Made by a program: the position numbers and the translations under genes
In this document: in pieces, positions 1-3,932 of the stretch
Layout: each line of letters opens with the position of its first letter
Numbering within the stretch: the first letter of the stretch is position 1
From: Clostridiaceae bacterium
GTDB lineage: Bacteria; Bacillota; Clostridia; Oscillospirales; Acutalibacteraceae
Assembly: GCA_016281115.1 (NCBI GenBank)
Contig: JAEEHZ010000087.1
Span: 1 to 5,420, forward strand
Direction of reading: 5' to 3'
Length of the DNA stretch: 5,420 nucleotides
The notes under the pieces: generated by a model
Databases searched by the model: none
Told to the model about the DNA's origin: nothing
Seen by the model: the letters and a program-made list of their open reading frames with translations, nothing else

Positions 1-204
1 AAGCATATTCACGGTCGTCTCATATGTATTTGGGATGTTTATAAATGCCGACACCATAAGAAACGGCGTGCAGATATATATGAGTACAGCCGAGATGGAA
101 GCTAACCCTTTTTCGCTTACTTTGCCTATCTTTCGTAAAATATATCCGGGTATAATATAAAACAGGGTGGAGAGAACGCCTGTTGCTGCTGTAAAAAATA
201 CCAT
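1..204 (-). CDS. AEC (auxin efflux carrier) family transporter, N-terminal part
   Basis: The minus-strand reading from 204 down to 1 gives 68 codons without a stop; the gene runs off the left edge. The family comprises membrane permeases that export organic anions or related solutes, with about 10 membrane segments over about 300-320 residues, so roughly a fifth is visible. Two hydrophobic segments can be seen (about residues 3-22 and 35-55). Between them lies the typical AEC N-terminal pattern: GYILRKIGKVSEKGL (20-34), then a helix ending in TPFLM (46-50), where the family usually has a conserved proline followed by leucines. The start is the only in-frame ATG near the ribosome binding site AAAGGAG (235-229), but the spacing is unusually long at 24 bases (see the hairpin entry). 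The gene is divergent from the glycan operon and there is no sign that it belongs to that pathway. The family call rests on a short stretch; the substrate is unknown. Confidence 0.72.
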   Translation of the reverse strand, partial: MVFFTAATGVLSTLFYIIPGYILRKIGKVSEKGLASISAVLIYICTPFLMVSAFINIPNTYETTVNML

Positions 205-212
205 ATCAAGCT

Positions 213-235
213 GCGGGAATTTTCCGCGCTCCTTT
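213..235 (-). promoter_or_regulatory. Ribosome binding site plus short hairpin before the AEC start
   Basis: The minus strand carries a strong Shine-Dalgarno sequence AAAGGAG (235-229), but the first in-frame start codon is ATG at 204, 24 bases further on. Between them lies GCGGAAAATTCCCGC (227-213), which can form a 4-bp all-GC stem with a 7-base loop. If folded, it removes 15 bases from the gap and leaves 9, an ordinary spacing. Going back in frame I find no ATG, GTG or TTG closer to the ribosome binding site. The sequence elements are visible directly; that the hairpin sets the spacing is inference. Confidence 0.45.
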
Positions 236-263
236 CGACCGTGCAGGTCAGTTTTCGTAATTA

Positions 264-291
264 ATTATACCCGATTATTTTTATACGTCAA
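264..291 (-). promoter_or_regulatory. Sigma-A/sigma-70 type promoter of the AEC transporter
   Basis: On the minus strand the sequence shows TTGACG (291-286), a 16-base spacer, then a perfect TATAAT (269-264). Transcription would begin near 257, giving a leader of about 50 bases before the ATG at 204. The boxes are 5/6 and 6/6 matches to the consensus, and the promoter lies directly upstream of the transporter in an AT-rich intergenic region. No other good minus-strand promoter was seen nearby. Confidence 0.7.
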
Positions 292-351
292 TATGTTTTC
301 GGTAAGGCTTTATTTAAATGTGTCGAATTTGATATTGTCGGTTAGATTAAT

Positions 352-367
352 AATTATAAATATAATT
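352..367. repeat. Perfect AT-rich inverted repeat, possible operator
   Basis: AATTATA (352-358), a 2-base centre AA, and TATAATT (361-367) form a perfect 7+7 palindrome. It lies between the two divergent transcription units, about 60 bases outside the minus-strand -35 box and 50 bases upstream of the TTGACA box facing the other way. That is a plausible place for a regulator shared by both units. Each arm also resembles a -10 box, and A/T palindromes arise easily by chance in such DNA, so an operator role is only a suggestion. Confidence 0.25.
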
Positions 368-416
368 GATAATACGCACTTTTTATGTCTTAAATGACAA
401 AAAAAACATATTGAGG

Positions 417-444
417 TTGACAAAATGAAAAAAAGTACTAAAAT
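417..444 (+). promoter_or_regulatory. Candidate promoter of the glycan operon
   Basis: TTGACA (417-422) is a perfect -35 match, followed after 16 bases by TAAAAT (439-444), a 5/6 match to the -10 box. Transcription would start near 451, giving a leader of about 60 bases before the first operon gene. A weaker alternative is TTGATA (366-371), an 18-base spacer and TTAAAT (390-395); that one would transcribe the small ORF at 425-505 together with its ribosome binding site, which the better promoter would not. No competing terminator or promoter was noticed between the five operon genes, so one promoter here probably serves them all. Confidence 0.55.
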
Positions 445-505
445 ATACTTGTTATTCTGCGCTATGTGCGTTTTGCGTTTGCAGGGTATATTATTTGGAA
501 GGTGA
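425..505 (+). CDS. Possible 26-residue leader peptide upstream of the export operon
   Basis: ATG at 425 opens a 26-codon frame ending in TGA at 503-505. It is preceded by GAGG (413-416) with 8 bases of spacing, a credible ribosome binding site. The peptide starts with basic MKKSTK, continues with a hydrophobic core IYLLFCAMCVL and ends in LFGR, so it looks like a signal peptide or a tiny membrane peptide. Its stop codon lies inside the ribosome binding site of the permease gene (GGAAGGTGA, 497-505), five bases before that gene's TTG start; translation of one could therefore influence the other. Against it: the best promoter (417-444) overlaps this ORF's own start, so it would be translated only from a promoter further upstream. 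I recognise no homologue. It may be a chance ORF or the remnant of a signal sequence. Confidence 0.3.
   Translation: MKKSTKIYLLFCAMCVLRLQGILFGR
497..505 (+). promoter_or_regulatory. Ribosome binding site that selects the permease start at 510
   Basis: GGAAGGTGA (497-505) matches the anti-Shine-Dalgarno core well and lies four bases before an in-frame TTG at 510 (7 bases from the AAGG core). The longer reading from TTG at 495 would have only AGGG (483-486) as a ribosome binding site, and would place this strong site inside the gene. I therefore prefer 510. Confidence 0.6.
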
Positions 506-509
506 TTAT

Positions 510-1337
510 TTGCTCCCGTTTTTTACTATATTTAAGGAACACAGGCATTTCGGAAAGCAGATCTTTTTGCTTGCTAAAAATGAGCTTTTAAAAACATATA
601 AGGGCGCGCTTATAGGTCCTTTTTGGGCGATAATAAAGCCTGCCTTTACATTATTTGTATATTGGTTTGCCTTTTCGATAGGCTTAAAAAAATCAGGCGG
701 CGTAGATGTGCTAATACACGGAAAAACGCTTGAGTTCGACAGATTTTTGTTTATGCTTGTCGGCTTTATCCCGTGGTTCTTTATTCAGGATTCAATTTTG
801 ATGGGATCGCGCTCAATAAGGCTTAACAGCCAGTTTGTTACAAAGGTCAATTTCCCCGTTTCCACAATACCAACCTACACCGTTTTATCAAGACTTTATG
901 TAAACCTGTTTTTAGCGGTAATAATGTATGTATATGTTGCGATAGTGCACGGGGTAAGCATTTATAATCTGCAATTTTTCATTTATTGCCCGTTTATGTT
1001 CGCGTTCTTTTTGCTGCTTGCGTGGTCTACCGCGCCAATGAGTGCAATAAGCCGCGATTTTGAGAATATCATAATCTCTGTAATGGCAGGTGTTTTCTGG
1101 CTTTCGGGTATTGTTTACAACAGCTACGATCTCCCAAATCATGCGCTTGAGAAAATAATGCTGTTCAATCCCATCAACTTCTTTGTAAACGGTTTCAGAA
1201 ACGCGTTTTTGTATGACAGATGGTTTTTTGAATATAAAACAGAGCTTGTAATAATACTGTCGGAGTTTGTAGGGCTTTTCTTTTTGGGAATGTTCAATTA
1301 TTCCCGCCTGCGCAAAAAGCTGCCCGACGTTATGTAA
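510..1337 (+). CDS. ABC-2 type polysaccharide/teichoic acid export permease (Wzm/TagG family)
   Basis: This is the membrane subunit of an ABC exporter that moves undecaprenyl-linked surface glycan or teichoic acid across the cytoplasmic membrane. The protein of 275 residues (280 if started at TTG 495) has the usual family length of about 255-290. After an amphipathic N-terminus comes the hallmark KNELLKTYKGALIGPFWAI (23-41), then about six hydrophobic segments, roughly at 38-58, 78-98, 127-148, 155-177, 187-206 and 246-264. Other family marks are TKVNFPVSTIP (111-121), ISRDFENI before the fifth segment (180-187), and NPINFFVNGFRNAFL (220-234). The C-terminus is short and basic (RLRKK, 266-270). 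The partner ATPase follows after 23 bases, as expected for this two-gene exporter. The start was chosen from the ribosome binding site GGAAGGTGA. Which glycan is exported is inferred only from the downstream genes. Confidence 0.9.
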   Translation: MLPFFTIFKEHRHFGKQIFLLAKNELLKTYKGALIGPFWAIIKPAFTLFVYWFAFSIGLKKSGGVDVLIHGKTLEFDRFLFMLVGFIPWFFIQDSILMGSRSIRLNSQFVTKVNFPVSTIPTYTVLSRLYVNLFLAVIMYVYVAIVHGVSIYNLQFFIYCPFMFAFFLLLAWSTAPMSAISRDFENIIISVMAGVFWLSGIVYNSYDLPNHALEKIMLFNPINFFVNGFRNAFLYDRWFFEYKTELVIILSEFVGLFFLGMFNYSRLRKKLPDVM

Positions 1338-1360
1338 TAAACGAAATAAGGAAAGATCAT

Positions 1361-2095
1361 ATGGAAATAGAAAATCCTATCATCACATTTGAAGATGTGA
1401 GTAAGGAATATACATTATATAAAAATGACAATCAGCGGTTTGTTTCGCTTTTTAAAGAGGTAAAAGGCGCCAAAAAGCATATGGCGTTAAAAGACGTTAA
1501 CCTCAAAATTTCGAAGGGCGAAGCTGTGGGGATTATCGGCGCAAACGGAGCGGGAAAATCCACTCTGCTCAAGATGATAACAGGCGTTACATTTCCCACG
1601 AGCGGTCAGGTTACGGTAAACGGCAAGGTTGCGGCTTTGCTTGAGCTAACCGCAGGATTTTCCGCACAAATGACAGGCAGAGAAAACATATATCTTAAAG
1701 GCTATATATTGGGACTTACCGATGAATATATCAAGCAAATAGAAGAACGCGTTATAGAATTTGCCGAGCTGGGCGAGTATATAGACCAGCCCGTAAGAAC
1801 ATATTCAAGCGGTATGAAAATGCGTTTGGGATTTGCGATAAACGTGAATATCGACCCCGACATTCTTGTAATAGATGAGGCGCTCAGCGTTGGTGACGCG
1901 GCGTTTCAGAAAAAATGCAAAGCTAAAATAAACGAGATCATTAAACAGGGAATCACAGTGCTGTATGTAAGCCATTCCAAAGACGGCATACAGGAAATAT
2001 GCAGCAGAGCTATATATCTTAAAAAGGGCTGCGTTATGTTTGACGGAGATGTAAATGAAGCCGTGACTATGTATAACGAAAGCCGGAAAAAATAA
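1361..2095 (+). CDS. Polysaccharide/teichoic acid export ABC ATPase (Wzt/TagH family), short form
   Basis: This ATPase powers the upstream permease. In its 244 residues the full nucleotide-binding domain is visible in order: Walker A GANGAGKST (60-68), the family-specific stretch ALLELTAGF...MTGRENIYLKG (92-114), the signature YSSGMKMRLGF (148-158), Walker B DILVIDEALSVGD (167-179) with catalytic E173, and the H-loop around H205 (VSHS). These features distinguish the polysaccharide-export subfamily from other ABC proteins; GRENI and the DEALSVGD end of Walker B are typical. The protein stops soon after the ATPase fold (residue 244), so it lacks the C-terminal glycan-binding domain of Wzt proteins that recognise capped chains and the long C-terminal extension of Bacillus TagH. 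ATG follows AAGGA (1348-1352) with 8 bases of spacing. It is co-transcribed with the permease (23-base gap) and with the cytidylyltransferase 27 bases downstream. Confidence 0.93.
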   Translation: MEIENPIITFEDVSKEYTLYKNDNQRFVSLFKEVKGAKKHMALKDVNLKISKGEAVGIIGANGAGKSTLLKMITGVTFPTSGQVTVNGKVAALLELTAGFSAQMTGRENIYLKGYILGLTDEYIKQIEERVIEFAELGEYIDQPVRTYSSGMKMRLGFAINVNIDPDILVIDEALSVGDAAFQKKCKAKINEIIKQGITVLYVSHSKDGIQEICSRAIYLKKGCVMFDGDVNEAVTMYNESRKK

Positions 2096-2110
2096 TATAA
2101 AGGATATAAA

Positions 2111-2116
2111 AGGTGA
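2111..2116 (+). promoter_or_regulatory. Ribosome binding site that selects the cytidylyltransferase start at 2123
   Basis: AGGTGA (2111-2116) abuts a first ATG at 2117 with no spacing, which would not initiate well. The second in-frame ATG at 2123 has an ideal 6-base spacing. The protein then begins MNIGLLIAGG, the normal family N-terminus with the first beta strand immediately after Met. Confidence 0.7.
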
Positions 2117-2122
2117 ATGGGT

Positions 2123-2836
2123 ATGAATATTGGACTTTTGATAGCAGGCGGCGTCGGACGCCGCATGGAAATGAACGTGCCTAAACAGTTTTTGCAGGTT
2201 GAAGGTAAGCCTGTTATTATGTACACTCTCGAGAGCTTTCAGCGCTGCGCAGATATTGACGCCATTGCCGTAGTATGCCTTAAAGGCTGGGAGGATGAGC
2301 TTAAAAAATGGGCTGCCGAATTCGGCATAACAAAGCTTAAATACATCACCGCAGGCGGCGCAACAGGCATGGAATCTTTGAGAAACGGAATGAACCTTTT
2401 GCGCGAGAATTGCAACGACGATGATGTTATTATCATACATGATGCCGTACGTCCGCTTGTTTCGTGCGATATTATTAAGAGAAATATAGAGGCAGTGGAA
2501 AAATACGGCACTGCCATTACGTCTTTGCCCGCTACCGAGGCTATTCTTTACAGCGAGGAACACAACGAGCAAGGTGCGGAATCCTCCAATGTTATAGACC
2601 GTAACAACATAATAAAGACCCAAACGCCGCAAAGCCTGCGTCTTTCAAAATTTGTGTGGGCGCACAACGAGGCAATCAAGCGCGGCATAACAGATACAGT
2701 TGCTACCTGTACATTACTTATAGAGCTTGGCGAAAAGGTACACATTGTATGGGGCGACGAAATGAATTTTAAGATCACAACCCCCGAACATATAGAGCTT
2801 TTAAAGGCTTATCTTAAGGTAAGAGATTGTAAATAA
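2123..2836 (+). CDS. IspD/TarI-family cytidylyltransferase (CDP-alditol or MEP type)
   Basis: The enzyme joins CMP from CTP to a phosphorylated alditol or similar substrate, releasing pyrophosphate. Its 237 residues equal the family's usual length. Visible motifs: the nucleotide-binding loop IAGGVGRRM (8-15), in which R14 and K21 (in VPKQF) correspond in position to the catalytic Arg and Lys of IspD; GGATGMESLRNGM (78-90); IHDAVRPLVS (105-114) with metal-binding D107; VIDRNNIIKTQTPQ (157-170); and NFKITTPEH (215-223) with K217. The family includes IspD (methylerythritol phosphate, isoprenoid pathway) and TarI/Bcs1 (ribitol 5-phosphate, teichoic acid and capsule), which are hard to separate by eye. 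CLKGWEDEL (52-60) resembles the C-P-x-x-W region of TarI proteins. The setting between a glycan exporter and a LicD gene favours a CDP-activated donor for a surface polymer. A housekeeping IspD that happens to sit here is not excluded. Confidence 0.88.
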   Translation: MNIGLLIAGGVGRRMEMNVPKQFLQVEGKPVIMYTLESFQRCADIDAIAVVCLKGWEDELKKWAAEFGITKLKYITAGGATGMESLRNGMNLLRENCNDDDVIIIHDAVRPLVSCDIIKRNIEAVEKYGTAITSLPATEAILYSEEHNEQGAESSNVIDRNNIIKTQTPQSLRLSKFVWAHNEAIKRGITDTVATCTLLIELGEKVHIVWGDEMNFKITTPEHIELLKAYLKVRDCK

Positions 2837-2858
2837 TTTGTTTGGACGTGCATTTTGT

Positions 2859-3926
2859 ATGAACAGTATATTAAAGAGAGATATTTTGTCGGTGGCTGAA
2901 AGCGCTGATGTACCGTGGGATAAGCTATACGGAAAAACGTTGTTGATAACGGGCGCAACGGGATTCATCGGTTCTTTTATGATCTACGCGCTGATAAACC
3001 ACGCTCTTAACAATAACAAGCAAATAAATATTATAGCGTTGGTTCGCAACAGACAAAAGGCAGAGTCTATGTTTGCCGATTATCTTACAAGCGGTATGAT
3101 AAGCTTTTGCGAGCAGGATGTATGCGAAAAGATCACACTTGATACACGTGCCGATTATATTGTTCATTGTGCTTCAAATGCCGCGCCTAAAGAGTATTCC
3201 GCATATCCCGTTGAGACGATGAAAACAAATTTTTACGGCACGCTCAATTTACTTGAATACTCAAAAAGGGTAGAGGCGGAGAGCTTTTTGTATGTCTCCA
3301 CAATAGAGATTTACGGCGCGATAAACGGAGACGGACTTATTAACGAAGACGACAGCGGATATATTGATTCGGCAAAGGTGCGTTCCTGCTATCCGCTCAG
3401 CAAAAAAGCCTGTGAAACTCTGGCAATAAGCTATGCAGACGAATATGGTGTAGATGTTAAAATAGGCAGATTAAGCTATATTTTCGGGCCCGGAATGAAG
3501 CCCGGTGACAGCAAGATAGTTGCCGTGTTTCCCAAATGCATAGCTAACAACGAAAATATAGTTATGAAAAGCAAGGGCGAACAGCTTCGCTCTTACACAT
3601 ATATAACCGATGCGGTAACAGGGCTTTTGACGGTGCTTTTAAAAGGTGTAAACGGTGAGGCTTATAATATCGCCTCTAAGCTTTGCACCACAACAATAGC
3701 GGGAATTGCGGAAACGCTCGTTTCTCTCTGCCCCGAAAAAGGCTTGACTGTTAAATATGAACTTCCGAGCGAAACGGAATTAAAACGGTTTTCACTTATA
3801 CAAAACGCCGTTTTGTCTCCCGAAAAGCTTGAAGCTCTTGGCTGGAAACCCCGTGTAGACTTAAAAACAGGCTTAAAAAACACGGTAGAAGAGCAATCGG
3901 AGATTAAAAAATGTTTTGAGGAATGA
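2859..3926 (+). CDS. NAD-dependent epimerase/dehydratase (extended SDR family)
   Basis: This is a Rossmann-fold enzyme of the type that epimerises, dehydrates, decarboxylates or reduces nucleotide-activated sugars in the cytoplasm. In 355 residues it shows the NAD(P) loop TGATGFIG (31-38, GxxGxxG), HCASNAAP (103-110), STIEIYG (147-153) carrying the catalytic Ser/Thr, the YPLSK catalytic pair Y178/K182, GRLSYIFGPG (203-212), RSYTYITDAV (244-253), YNIAS (269-273), and a C-terminal LGWKP (327-331). All catalytic features are intact, so it should be active. The pattern resembles UDP-glucuronate decarboxylase and NDP-sugar epimerases, but substrate and reaction cannot be fixed by eye. It follows the cytidylyltransferase with 22 bases between and precedes the LicD fusion by 6, so a CDP-linked substrate or product is a reasonable guess. 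The start is uncertain: ATG 2859 has a weak GGA site; in-frame TTG 2838 would add 7 residues and is no better supported. Confidence 0.9.
   Translation: MNSILKRDILSVAESADVPWDKLYGKTLLITGATGFIGSFMIYALINHALNNNKQINIIALVRNRQKAESMFADYLTSGMISFCEQDVCEKITLDTRADYIVHCASNAAPKEYSAYPVETMKTNFYGTLNLLEYSKRVEAESFLYVSTIEIYGAINGDGLINEDDSGYIDSAKVRSCYPLSKKACETLAISYADEYGVDVKIGRLSYIFGPGMKPGDSKIVAVFPKCIANNENIVMKSKGEQLRSYTYITDAVTGLLTVLLKGVNGEAYNIASKLCTTTIAGIAETLVSLCPEKGLTVKYELPSETELKRFSLIQNAVLSPEKLEALGWKPRVDLKTGLKNTVEEQSEIKKCFEE
3918..3923 (+). promoter_or_regulatory. Ribosome binding site of the LicD fusion gene inside the end of the SDR gene
   Basis: GAGGAA (3918-3923) forms the last two sense codons of the SDR gene and is the ribosome binding site for TTG at 3933, 9 bases downstream. 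No in-frame ATG is better placed. Overlap of a ribosome binding site with the previous stop is typical of translationally coupled genes, so the SDR and the LicD fusion are probably made together. Confidence 0.6.
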
Positions 3927-3932
3927 ACCAAA

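Larger units (their letters stand above)
205..509. other. Divergent intergenic/regulatory region
   Basis: This stretch of about 305 bases separates the minus-strand transporter from the plus-strand glycan operon. It is clearly more AT-rich than the flanking genes. It holds a minus-strand promoter with leader and hairpin (213-291), a perfect AT-only inverted repeat (352-367), one or two plus-strand promoter candidates (366-395 and 417-444), a possible 26-codon leader ORF (425-505) and a 7-base tandem duplication TGCGTTT/TGCGTTT (467-480). A plus-strand open frame crossing 167-397 starts inside the transporter gene and has no recognisable protein character, so I do not call it a gene. I see no rho-independent terminator, tRNA or riboswitch here. 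Confidence 0.7.

Noticed and set aside
167..397. Plus-strand open frame of 76 codons across the intergenic region
   Set aside because: It overlaps the AEC gene start and its promoter on the other strand, has no good ribosome binding site, and its translation is low-complexity and Ile/Asn/Leu-rich as AT-rich non-coding DNA gives.
467..480. Tandem TGCGTTT TGCGTTT
   Set aside because: Only two 7-base copies, lying within the possible leader ORF. Too short to call a repeat element or a CRISPR-like structure.
495..509. Longer permease N-terminus from TTG 495
   Set aside because: The upstream AGGG is a weaker ribosome binding site, and using this start would bury the strong GGAAGGTGA inside the coding region. 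It remains possible but is less likely than 510.
1805..2632. Minus-strand open frame of 275 codons
   Set aside because: It lies wholly antisense to the ATPase and cytidylyltransferase genes, both with intact motifs. Its translation is rich in Cys, His, Tyr and Phe without domain character, as expected for a shadow.
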